DNA of 7,363 nt from Hyphomicrobiales bacterium (lineage in GTDB: Bacteria > Pseudomonadota > Alphaproteobacteria > Rhizobiales > Afifellaceae): assembly GCA_013812985.1 (NCBI GenBank), contig JACCSN010000623.1:1-7363 (forward strand), read 5' to 3'. Below are positions 1 through 5,333 of this stretch, piece by piece (positions within the stretch are counted from its first letter, which is position 1; every line of letters starts with the position of its first letter). Under the pieces are notes generated by a model that saw nothing but the letters and a program-made list of their open reading frames with translations, ran no database searches and had not been told where the DNA came from. The position numbers were made by a program, and so were the translations under genes.

Positions 1-321
1 CGGCAATTTCCCGTCCTCGGCCGGCTCGATGCCGAAAACCCGCCAGGTGAGACCGTCCCGCAGAGGCTCGCCGGACTCGATCAGCCGCGCTTCCAGCATC
101 AGCCGCTTCACTCCCATCGAAAAAGGGCCGGCCGGCGCTCCGTCGACGCTGGGCGCGTAGGGAACCGGCGCGGCGAAATCCTCCGGCGGGGAATCGATGC
201 CGAAGTCGTCCTCGGGCGCGACCATCGAGGGCGCGAAGATGTCGGAGCCGGCGTCCTGCGCCGACGCGCTCACCGGCGCCGCGATCAGCAGACATGCGAG
301 GAGACGCGCGACCCGTGACAT
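1..321 (-). CDS. Secreted protein of unknown function (5' part, cut by the window edge)
   Basis: The reading frame runs leftwards from ATG at 321 and is open for 107 codons to the window edge with no stop, so the C-terminus lies outside. Residues 1-21 form a classical Sec signal peptide: MSRVAR, a hydrophobic core (LLACLLIAAPV), then SASA with probable cleavage before QDAG. There is no lipobox cysteine, so the product should be periplasmic or secreted. The mature part begins with an acidic, proline-rich linker (about residues 22-65). A more ordered stretch follows, including GVKRLMLEARL and LTWRVFGIEPAEDGKLP. I associate this LxWRVF...DGKLP pattern, from memory, with uncharacterised Rhizobiales exported proteins carrying a beta-sandwich-like domain, but no function is known to me. 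No upstream in-frame start exists. The Shine-Dalgarno is poor: the bases before ATG read as anti-SD (ATCACCTCC), and only a distant GGCGGAG is present. The gene is divergent from the nitroreductase. Confidence 0.72.
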   Translation of the reverse strand, partial: MSRVARLLACLLIAAPVSASAQDAGSDIFAPSMVAPEDDFGIDSPPEDFAAPVPYAPSVDGAPAGPFSMGVKRLMLEARLIESGEPLRDGLTWRVFGIEPAEDGKLP

Positions 322-411
322 GGAGGTGATCTCGCTCCGCCAGATGGCTTGTTGAGGACACGTCGTGGTAAGCCCGCCGGTGGAGCAAAGGCAAGACCGA
401 AGGTCGCAAGC

Positions 412-1008
412 ATGGAAGATCGGCTGGTCCACTATCTGAGAACCCGCCGGACAATTCCCGCGGCGCAGATGGCGGAGCCGGGGCCGGACGCCGCGACATT
501 GCGCGCCATGCTGGAGATCGCGGCGCGGGTGCCCGATCACGGCAAGCTCGCGCCATGGCGTTTCACCATCTACGGCAGAGCGGCCCAGGCGGAGGCCGTC
601 GCCGGACTGATCCGTATCGCAGACCGCGCTTCCGACGAAAGGGAGCGGCGCTACCGGGCCGACAAAGCGCGCGGCTTCGCCGCCGCGCCGTTGATCGTCG
701 GCGTTGTCTCCGCGCCAGTGGCGGACCATCCGAAGATCCCGCTCTGGGAGCAGCAGCTCTCGGCCGGCGCTGTCTGCCTCAACCTGATCCATGCCGCGCA
801 AGCCCATGGCTTCGCCGCGCAATGGCTGACCGGCTGGTATGCCTACGATGAGGAGGCGGCGCGCTGGCTCGGCGTGAAGGATGGCGAACGGGTCGCCGGC
901 TTCGTCCATATCGGCACGCCCACCCTGCCGCCGAGCGAGCGCGACCGTCCAAACGTGGGCGCCATCACAAGCTCTTGGCAGCCCGGCTTTGCGTCTAAGC
1001 CGGCATAG
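412..1008 (+). CDS. Nitroreductase-family FMN flavoprotein (YdjA-like)
   Basis: Predicted 198-residue cytoplasmic flavoenzyme of the nitroreductase family (NAD(P)H-dependent reduction of nitro or quinone-type substrates through FMN); the physiological substrate is unknown. Family marks in order: the N-terminal Arg cluster RTRRTIPA (10-17), which in this family contacts the FMN phosphate; PDHGKLAPWRF (41-51), typical of the YdjA/COG0778 short branch; a long helix from PLWEQQLSAGAVCLNL (110-125) through HAAQAHGFAAQWLTGW; and the C-terminal GFVHIGTP (163-170) followed by PPSERDRP. Length is close to E. coli YdjA (about 183 residues). I chose ATG 412, preceded by GAAGG at a good distance. A TTG start at 349 would add 21 basic residues with no family counterpart. 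The stop lies 14 bases from the stop of the convergent lyase gene. The family call is firm; the substrate is not determinable from sequence. Confidence 0.9.
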   Translation: MEDRLVHYLRTRRTIPAAQMAEPGPDAATLRAMLEIAARVPDHGKLAPWRFTIYGRAAQAEAVAGLIRIADRASDERERRYRADKARGFAAAPLIVGVVSAPVADHPKIPLWEQQLSAGAVCLNLIHAAQAHGFAAQWLTGWYAYDEEAARWLGVKDGERVAGFVHIGTPTLPPSERDRPNVGAITSSWQPGFASKPA

Positions 1009-1022
1009 CTGCCGAACCGCGC

Positions 1023-1901
1023 CTACGAAGCGTTCCGGCCCGCCCGAGCGAGCAGCCGCTCCGCCGATTTGAGGTGCGGGCGATCGAGCATCTTTCCGTC
1101 GAGCGAGGTTACGCCGAGGTCGCCGAGTTCGGCGAAGGCCGCGATCACGCGCCTGGCCCCGGCAATCGCGCCCGCCGCCGGCGTGAAGGCCGTGTTGATG
1201 ACCGGCACCTGTGACGGATGGATCGCAAGCTTCCCGGCGAAGCCGTCGCGCGCCGCCTCCGCGCACGCGGTGTTCAGTCCGTCCAAATCGCGGAAATCCG
1301 TGTAGACGGTATCGATCGCCGCCACTTCGGCTGCCGCCGCGCCGAACAGGCATAGGTTGCGCACCAGCGCGAACGGGCTCGTCCAGTCGCGCCCCGAACG
1401 AGACGCGAGCGCGCCGATTTCCGCCGACAGGTCCTCCGCGCCCCAGGCAAGCGCTGACAGGCGCGGGCTCGCCCCGGCATAGGTCCCGCAACCGAAGACC
1501 GCGGCAGGAGTCTCGGTCGCGATGGCGATGATGCGCGTGCCGCCGTCCGGGAGGTCATGCAGGGCCTCACGCGTCGCCAGGCGCGAATCGAGAAGCGCGA
1601 CATCGGCGCCGCCGCTGGCCTTGGGAAGCACGATCCCGTCCGGCGCGCCGGTCATCACTGCATCGAGGTCGCCCTCACTGAAACGACTGCCCACGTCGTT
1701 GATGCGCACAAACAGGCGAGGGCGCTCCGCTACCGGGCGAACCTCCTGCAAATAGGCCAGCGCGACGCGGCGCGCTTCGCCCTTGTTCGCCGGGGCGACG
1801 GAATCCTCCAGATCGACGATCAGCGCATCGGCGCCGCTCTCGAGCGCCTTCTGGAGCTTGCGCGTGCTGTCGCCGGGGACGAAGAGCAGCGACCGCATCA
1901 T
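1023..1901 (-). CDS. CitE-type CoA-ester lyase (HpcH/HpaI aldolase superfamily)
   Basis: Predicted 292-residue TIM-barrel enzyme of the citrate-lyase-beta-like family, which makes or breaks the C-C bond of 3-hydroxyacyl-CoA esters (malyl-, methylmalyl- or citramalyl-CoA), or acts as malyl-CoA thioesterase. Visible motifs: RSLLFVPGDS (3-12), VDLEDSV (29-35), FVRIN (64-68), the metal-ligand regions ATET (128-131, Glu130) and WGAEDLSAEIGA (153-164, Asp157), GFAGKLAIHPSQV (220-232) and SLDGKMLDRPHLK (266-278). The catalytic framework looks complete and the length is normal. The first ATG (1901) overlaps the stop of the upstream MaoC gene as ATGA, indicating translational coupling; a second ATG follows at 1898. 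The paired MaoC hydratase suggests hydration followed by cleavage, as in itaconate/citramalyl-CoA, mesaconyl-CoA or 3-methylmalyl-CoA chemistry. No CoA-transferase or dehydrogenase is nearby to decide between substrates. Confidence 0.9.
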   Translation of the reverse strand: MMRSLLFVPGDSTRKLQKALESGADALIVDLEDSVAPANKGEARRVALAYLQEVRPVAERPRLFVRINDVGSRFSEGDLDAVMTGAPDGIVLPKASGGADVALLDSRLATREALHDLPDGGTRIIAIATETPAAVFGCGTYAGASPRLSALAWGAEDLSAEIGALASRSGRDWTSPFALVRNLCLFGAAAAEVAAIDTVYTDFRDLDGLNTACAEAARDGFAGKLAIHPSQVPVINTAFTPAAGAIAGARRVIAAFAELGDLGVTSLDGKMLDRPHLKSAERLLARAGRNAS

Positions 1902-2353
1902 GCCGGCGCCTTGCGCATGAGGGCCTGCCGCCGGCAGATCGCCACCAGCGTGTCGTGCTGGTTGAAGGCCTTGTGCTCGAACTCGACGATCCCGGCATCC
2001 GGCCGCGACTTCGACTCGCGCTTGGCGACCACCTCGGTCGTCACATGCACGGTATCTCCCTGGAAGAGCGCGCTGGGGAAGCGGACCTCCGTCATGCCGA
2101 GATTGGCGATTGTGGTCCCGAGCGTCGTGTCGTGGACGGAGATGCCGATCATCAGGCCAAGCGTGAACAGCGAGTTCATCAACGGCTGGCCCCATTCCGT
2201 CTCCGTCTCGCAGAAATGCCGGTCGAGGTGCAGCGGCTGCGGGTTCAGGGTCATCGTGGAGAAGAGCACGTTATCGGTTTCGGTCACCGTGCGTCGAAGC
2301 GCGTGGTGGAAGGTGTGGCCGACCTCGAACGCCTCGAAACGCAGCCCAGCCAT
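1898..2353 (-). CDS. MaoC-like (hot-dog) enoyl-CoA hydratase
   Basis: Predicted 151-residue single hot-dog-fold protein of the MaoC dehydratase family, which adds water to an enoyl-CoA. It opens with LRFEAFEVGHTF (4-15), the usual first strand of MaoC-like proteins. The segment FSTMTLNPQPLHLD (31-44) is the hydratase signature region, followed by the central hot-dog helix around PLMNSLFTLGLMIGISV (57-73). The strands LGMTEVRFPSALFQGDTVHV (85-104) are typical of the family. The classical signature is D-x-N-P-[LIV]-H. Here the residue five before His42 is Asn37 rather than Asp, with Gln39 in the usual Asn place, matching as I recall a MaoC subgroup that pairs with CitE-like lyases rather than PhaJ. 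The start at 2353 is well supported by AAAGGAGG just upstream (2359-2366). The stop overlaps the lyase start by four bases. The exact substrate is unresolved. Confidence 0.87.
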   Translation of the reverse strand: MAGLRFEAFEVGHTFHHALRRTVTETDNVLFSTMTLNPQPLHLDRHFCETETEWGQPLMNSLFTLGLMIGISVHDTTLGTTIANLGMTEVRFPSALFQGDTVHVTTEVVAKRESKSRPDAGIVEFEHKAFNQHDTLVAICRRQALMRKAPA

Positions 2354-2358
2354 ACCGC

Positions 2359-2366
2359 CCTCCTTT
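2359..2366 (-). promoter_or_regulatory. Strong Shine-Dalgarno of the MaoC/lyase operon
   Basis: Read on the minus strand this is AAAGGAGG, five bases upstream of ATG 2353. It is one of the best ribosome-binding sites in the window and fixes the MaoC start. The downstream lyase probably depends on coupling through the ATGA overlap. Confidence 0.75.
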
Positions 2367-2424
2367 GAGCGGCGAGACTATCCGGTCCTGCGAATTCCCG
2401 AAAGGGCGGCGCTTGGCAACGAAG

Positions 2425-2456
2425 CGTTAAGGCTCTCTGTGCACGATCCGTTAAGG
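2425..2456 (+). repeat. Direct repeat CGTTAAGG x2 in a divergent promoter region
   Basis: CGTTAAGG occurs at 2425-2432 and again at 2449-2456, an offset of 24 bases, within the 134-base gap between the divergent MaoC operon and the DUF2336 gene. The repeat lies 32-63 bases before the DUF2336 start. Each copy holds TTAA, the core of a CtrA half-site, but the N20 spacing is not the canonical N7. It could be an operator for either gene, or chance; 8-base AT-containing repeats are uncommon in such GC-rich sequence. Confidence 0.35.
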
Positions 2457-2487
2457 ACTGGCCGCAAAGCGGAGGATCTCGCAGCCG

Positions 2488-3633
2488 ATGACCGCGATCG
2501 TTGAGCGATTCCTGCAATGGGCGCAGACGGCTCCCGTCTGCCGGCGCACGGAAGCGGCCGCGGCGCTGGCGCGCGCCTATCTCCTGTCGCCGCTCGATCC
2601 CGATCAGCGCGACCAGGCGGAGGCCGCCATGACGGTCCTCCTCGATGACGGCGCGCTGGACGTGAGGGTGGCGCTCGCCGAGGCGCTTTGCCGGAGCGGC
2701 GAGGCCCCGCACCACATCATCCTGTCGCTTGCCGAGGACAAGCCGCCGGTGGCGGCGCTGGTGGCCGAGCATTCGCCGCTCATCCTCGACAGCGAGCTGA
2801 TCGACATGGTCGGCAGCCGCGAGGAAGCGCTCCAGCTGGCGATCGCTCGCCGCCCGTTCGTCTCCCGTTCGGTGGCGGCCGCCATCGCCGAGGTCGCTTG
2901 CGAAGCAGCCTGCATCGCGCTCCTGGAGAACGGCGGGGCTCGCATGCCCCGCTTCTCGCTCGACCGCGTCATCGAGCGGCACGGCGGCTGCCCCGAGCTC
3001 CGCCTCGTGCTCCTGCAGCGTGAGGACTTGCCGCTCGACGTCCGGCAGGTGCTCCTGGCGCGGTTGACGGCATCGCTCCGCGATCTCGTCGTCGAGCACG
3101 CATGGCTTTCGCCGGAGAAGGCCGACGCGGTCACCCGCGACGCGCGCGAGCGGGCGACGATCGCCGCCGCATTCGAGGCGCCGGCCGACAGCATGCCCAG
3201 CCTGGTGGAGCGGCTGCTGCAAGGCGGCGAGCTGACGCCGGCCTTTCTGATCCGCGCCGCCGCGAGCGGGCAAGCGCTGCTTTTCGAGACGGCTTTGGCC
3301 CGGCTCGCCGACGTGCCGCATGCGCGTGTGCGCGCGCTGGTCGCGGCGGGCCGCACCGCCAGCTTGACGGCGCTGCTGCGAAAGTCCGGCCTGTCGCCGA
3401 AGACCTACCCGGTCTTTGAAGCCGCCGTGAAGGTGATCCAGACGAGCGATCCGCAGGATGCGTCGAGCGATTACCGCCGCGCTACGCACCTGATCGACGC
3501 CATCGTCACGATCTACGAGCGGCGGCCGGATCGCGAGCTGGACCAGATCCTGGCGCTGCTGCGCCAATTCGCGACCGAGGCCAAGCGCTCGGCGGCGCGC
3601 GGTTACGCCGAGCAGGTCCTGCTGGCCGCTTGA
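2488..3633 (+). CDS. DUF2336 domain-containing helical-repeat protein
   Basis: This 381-residue protein is almost entirely alpha-helical by composition (Ala, Leu, Glu, Arg), with no signal peptide or membrane segment, so it is probably cytoplasmic. It matches from memory the alphaproteobacterial DUF2336 family (Pfam PF10098), whose members have HEAT-like helical repeats and no assigned biochemical role. Typical opening: IVERFLQWAQTAP (4-16), TEAAAALARAYL (21-32), then an acidic helix with DDGALDVRVALAEAL (53-67), which resembles a HEAT repeat unit. Similar helix pairs recur near 97-123, 183-205, 236-275 and 279-299. The C-terminal third (about 300-380) is family-typical (KTYPVFEAAVKVI, RATHLIDAIVTIYERR). 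The start at 2488 follows GGAGG at 2471-2475 and agrees with homologues. It is divergent from the MaoC operon and ends 16 bases from the convergent NAD kinase stop. A protein-protein scaffold role is inference from fold type only. Confidence 0.88.
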   Translation: MTAIVERFLQWAQTAPVCRRTEAAAALARAYLLSPLDPDQRDQAEAAMTVLLDDGALDVRVALAEALCRSGEAPHHIILSLAEDKPPVAALVAEHSPLILDSELIDMVGSREEALQLAIARRPFVSRSVAAAIAEVACEAACIALLENGGARMPRFSLDRVIERHGGCPELRLVLLQREDLPLDVRQVLLARLTASLRDLVVEHAWLSPEKADAVTRDARERATIAAAFEAPADSMPSLVERLLQGGELTPAFLIRAAASGQALLFETALARLADVPHARVRALVAAGRTASLTALLRKSGLSPKTYPVFEAAVKVIQTSDPQDASSDYRRATHLIDAIVTIYERRPDRELDQILALLRQFATEAKRSAARGYAEQVLLAA

Positions 3634-3649
3634 GGAACGCGGACGGCGC

Positions 3650-4411
3650 TCAGTAGCGGAACTGCTCGGCCAGGATCCGGTCGTCCCAGGAATGGTCCCG
3701 GTCGAACATGATGAGGCAGGCGGATTGGCGGTCGATCGCGATGCCGACCTCCAGAACGCTCTTGAACTCGATATGGTCGGCGACCGCGTTGACCGGGCGC
3801 TTCTCCGGCTCCAGCACGGCGATCGCAACCTTGGCCTGATCGGGGAGGAGGGCCCCCCGCCAGCGGCGCGGGCGGAACGGGCTGATCGGCGTGAGCGCGA
3901 GAAGCGGCGCGTTGATGGGCAGGATCGGCCCATGCGCCGAGAGATTGTAGGCGGTAGACCCGGCCGGGGTGGCGAGCAGCACGCCGTCGCAGCTGAGCTC
4001 CTCCAACCGAACCTGGCCGTCAATGGTGATCCTGAGCTTGGCGGCCTGATAGGACTGGCGGAGCATCGACACCTCGTTGATGGCCACCGCCGAGAGCGTG
4101 CGGCCGTTCTCGACTTCGACCGTCATCCCGAGCGGATGAATCGTCTCCACCTTCGCGGCCGCGAGACGCTCCATGAGCTCTTCGGGCCGGTATTCGTTCA
4201 TGAGAAAGCCCACCGAGCCGCGGTTCATCCCGTAGATCGGCTTGCCGGTGTTCATGTAGGCGTGGAGCGCCTGCAGCATGAGGCCGTCGCCGCCAAGCGC
4301 CACCACGATGTCGGCTTCGCCGGCAGGCACTTCGCCGTAGCGCGCGCTGAGCAGCCGGGCCGCGTCGGCCGCGTCCGGCGCGTCGCTGGCGAGAATGGCG
4401 ATCCTGGTCAT
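3650..4411 (-). CDS. nadK: NAD kinase (ATP/polyphosphate-dependent NAD+ 2'-phosphorylation)
   Basis: Predicted 253-residue cytoplasmic enzyme that phosphorylates NAD+ to NADP+, normally essential and the source of the cell's NADP(H) pool. Diagnostic motifs: [12 protein letters not shown] (39-50, the GGDG active-site loop), [12 protein letters not shown] (63-74), the NE motif at INEVSM (111-116), and the glycine-rich [16 protein letters not shown] (141-156) followed by [15 protein letters not shown] (182-190) and the ending LAEQFRY are characteristic of rhizobial orthologues, which are shorter than E. coli NadK (292 residues). I placed the start at ATG 4411 because [10 protein letters not shown] is the conserved family N-terminus. 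A GTG at 4471 in the same frame would add 20 unconserved residues. The Shine-Dalgarno before 4411 is weak. It is convergent with the DUF2336 gene, and its own upstream region is shared with the 101-residue gene. Confidence 0.96.
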   Translation of the reverse strand: MTRIAILASDAPDAADAARLLSARYGEVPAGEADIVVALGGDGLMLQALHAYMNTGKPIYGMNRGSVGFLMNEYRPEELMERLAAAKVETIHPLGMTVEVENGRTLSAVAINEVSMLRQSYQAAKLRITIDGQVRLEELSCDGVLLATPAGSTAYNLSAHGPILPINAPLLALTPISPFRPRRWRGALLPDQAKVAIAVLEPEKRPVNAVADHIEFKSVLEVGIAIDRQSACLIMFDRDHSWDDRILAEQFRY

Positions 4412-4528
4412 GTTGTTGGGAACGGAGGCTGTGGGACCATGGCGTTGAGGGCTAGCATGAAGCCGGCGCACCGCAAACGACCATGCCGGAGTGACTGGGG
4501 TCTCAGGCGCAAGCGATCCCAGCGGAGC

Positions 4529-4548
4529 GTTAGCGATTTGTTAGCCAT
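4529..4548 (+). promoter_or_regulatory. Degenerate CtrA-like box upstream of nadK
   Basis: GTTAGC occurs at 4529-4534 and 4540-4545, exactly 11 bases apart, giving TTAG-N7-TTAGCCAT. This has the spacing of a full CtrA site (TTAA-N7-TTAACCAT) with one substitution in each half. It lies about 120 bases upstream of the nadK start. Binding is uncertain because both half-sites lose the last A of TTAA. Confidence 0.3.
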
Positions 4549-4590
4549 CACAATAGATCGCGCCAGCCGGCGACGTTCTCCCGCCGCAAT

Positions 4591-4607
4591 CGCCGCGGGT
4601 CGCGGCG
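4591..4607. repeat. Perfect GC hairpin
   Basis: CGCCGCG, a 3-base GGT loop, then CGCGGCG: seven perfect GC pairs. No T-tract follows on either strand, so it does not look like an intrinsic terminator. It could fold in the leader of a long nadK transcript, or be a by-product of high GC content. Confidence 0.4.
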
Positions 4608-4734
4608 CAACAGTCGAGAAGTCTTAATGGGCGTCCGCGTAGAGAGGATTCGGCGCGGTGTTGACGGGAGCGTCGCTGCCGCGGGTTGCTTCCGTGCGGG
4701 TTAACTCTGTCCGGATTGATCCCTAGCGCGATGG

Positions 4735-4749
4735 TTAAGTTTTCGTTAA
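4735..4749 (+). promoter_or_regulatory. CtrA box, TTAA-N7-TTAA
   Basis: TTAA at 4735-4738 and TTAA at 4746-4749 are separated by exactly seven bases, the canonical full CtrA recognition site of alphaproteobacteria. Both halves are preceded by G (GTTAA...GTTAA, 11-base period). The box is 66 bases upstream of the ATG of the 101-residue gene, where CtrA sites overlapping the -35 region are usually found in activated promoters. The surrounding DNA is strongly GC-rich, which makes a chance match less likely. CtrA itself is not in the window. Confidence 0.62.
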
Positions 4750-4767
4750 AGTCCGTGGTTGTCAGAG

Positions 4768-4795
4768 AGCCGGCTGCAGGACCGTGGCAGCGGCT
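4768..4795 (+). repeat. Leader hairpin before the 101-residue gene
   Basis: AGCCG-(G)-CTGC at 4768-4777 pairs with GCAG-CGGCT at 4787-4795: nine pairs, eight of them G-C, with one bulged G and a 9-base loop. It sits between the CtrA box and the Shine-Dalgarno, ending eight bases before the latter. If the promoter overlaps the CtrA box, this forms the mRNA leader and could affect stability or translation. Confidence 0.45.
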
Positions 4796-4803
4796 TGCGT
4801 TCT

Positions 4804-4811
4804 GAGGAGAG
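4804..4811 (+). promoter_or_regulatory. Shine-Dalgarno deciding the start of the 101-residue gene
   Basis: GAGGAGAG lies four bases before ATG 4816. It favours that start over an in-frame TTG at 4759, which would lie only 9 bases from the CtrA box and read through the hairpin. Confidence 0.7.
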
Positions 4812-4815
4812 GGTG

Positions 4816-5121
4816 ATGGGTAAGCTGAATATCGGCGTTGAAATCCGGGATTTCGACCTGGAACGGATGGGGTTCTCGCTGTCGGTGCTCGACGAGAGCA
4901 AAAAGCGGCAGTCTTCGGAAGCCTATCTCAGGATGACGCTGACGGAGCTGAATACTTTCCTTAAGGCGCTGAAGGCGGCCGGGGATGACATCGACGTGTC
5001 GACGGTGGAGCCCTCCGGCGTGAGCAAGCTCCCGACGGTGAAGGTCCAGCGCAACCGCGACGCCGAGGGCGCGCCGGGCGGGGCCAACTTTAACGCCGAG
5101 AAATTTGTCGCCGCGGAATAG
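4816..5121 (+). CDS. Small protein of unknown function behind a CtrA box (101 residues)
   Basis: I do not recognise this protein. It starts MGKLNIGVEIRDFDLERMG and has no signal peptide, membrane segment or cysteine, so it is probably cytoplasmic. Residues 3-26 alternate hydrophobic and polar in a beta-like pattern (LNIGVEIRDF, GFSLSVLDE). Residues 31-57 look helical and contain YLRMTLTELNTFLKALKAA, which suggests a small alpha/beta or partner-binding domain. PTVKVQRN (73-80) could be a further strand, and the tail (about 81-101) is Gly/Ala/Asn-rich and probably disordered. It has a strong Shine-Dalgarno (4804-4811), an upstream hairpin and a canonical CtrA box, and is followed by a hairpin at 5133-5158, so it looks like a complete monocistronic unit. 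CtrA targets commonly include flagellar, pilus, chemotaxis and cell-division genes, but nothing in the sequence assigns it to one of these. Confidence 0.8.
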   Translation: MGKLNIGVEIRDFDLERMGFSLSVLDESKKRQSSEAYLRMTLTELNTFLKALKAAGDDIDVSTVEPSGVSKLPTVKVQRNRDAEGAPGGANFNAEKFVAAE

Positions 5122-5132
5122 GTGTTCGCAGG

Positions 5133-5158
5133 GAGCCGGCGCTCGATAGGCGCGGCTC
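5133..5158 (+). terminator. Candidate terminator hairpin after the 101-residue gene
   Basis: GAGCC-(G)-GCGC at 5133-5142 pairs with GCGC-GGCTC at 5150-5158, around the 7-base loop TCGATAG. The stem has nine pairs with one bulged G and begins 12 bases after the stop. The following bases (GCTTTCG) hold only a short T-run, so it is a weak intrinsic terminator, or a 3'-end stabilising hairpin. Confidence 0.4.
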
Positions 5159-5239
5159 GCTTTCGCTGCAATAAGCCCGTCGCGCCTGCGATGGGTATCG
5201 CGCGCCTCGGCTCGGGTTCGGTGAGGAGGCGGTGACTAG

Positions 5240-5264
5240 ACGGAAGCGCTTGGGGCGCCTCCGT
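5240..5264. repeat. Inverted repeat between convergent genes
   Basis: ACGGAAGCGC (5240-5249) faces GCGCCTCCGT (5255-5264) across the loop TTGGG: ten positions with a single A-C mismatch. It lies in the gap between the convergent 101-residue and curlin genes, where a bidirectional termination structure would be expected, but it has no T-tract on either side. Confidence 0.35.
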
Positions 5265-5333
5265 CGGTAGCCGCTCGACTGAACGTCAAGAAACGCGATT
5301 CGGACACGTCCAGTTTAGAAGCGGAAATCCGCT

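Larger units (their letters stand above)
4412..4734. other. Long divergent intergenic region between nadK and the CtrA-boxed gene
   Basis: I find no credible gene here: the frames that run through it are arginine-rich shadows without family features. It contains a TTAG-N7-TTAGCCAT element (4530-4548), a perfect GC-rich hairpin (4591-4607), a GATTC site of the GANTC class methylated by CcrM in alphaproteobacteria (4647-4651), and an isolated TTAAC at 4701. A TTGACG at 4661 resembles a -35 box, but I see no good -10 at the right distance. AT-richer patches around 4530-4555 and after 4700 contrast with the surrounding GC-rich DNA and are the likely promoter zones for nadK and the rightward gene respectively. 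Confidence 0.5.

Noticed and set aside
349..411. TTG start extending the nitroreductase by 21 residues
   Set aside because: The extension is a basic low-complexity stretch without family counterpart, and ATG 412 has a better-placed ribosome-binding site.
1023..2195. 390-codon version of the CoA-ester lyase frame
   Set aside because: The extra N-terminal 98 residues are the out-of-frame shadow of the MaoC gene; RSLLFVPGDS marks the true N-terminus at the ATGA overlap.
2284..4023. Minus-strand open frame of 579 codons
   Set aside because: It overlaps three well-supported genes (MaoC, DUF2336, nadK), in antisense to DUF2336, and has an Arg/Ser-rich composition without domains.
3692..4627. Long plus-strand open frame (311 codons) opposite nadK
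   Set aside because: It is antisense to a clear NAD kinase, its product is rich in Arg/His/Gly with no family motif, and it extends across the intergenic region; a shadow of high GC content.
4661..4689. Sigma-70-like promoter from TTGACG
   Set aside because: No acceptable -10 hexamer is found 16-18 bases downstream.
5321..5332. Palindrome GCGGAAATCCGC next to the curlin stop as a terminator
   Set aside because: The stem is only five pairs and the following minus-strand sequence has no T-run; too weak to call.
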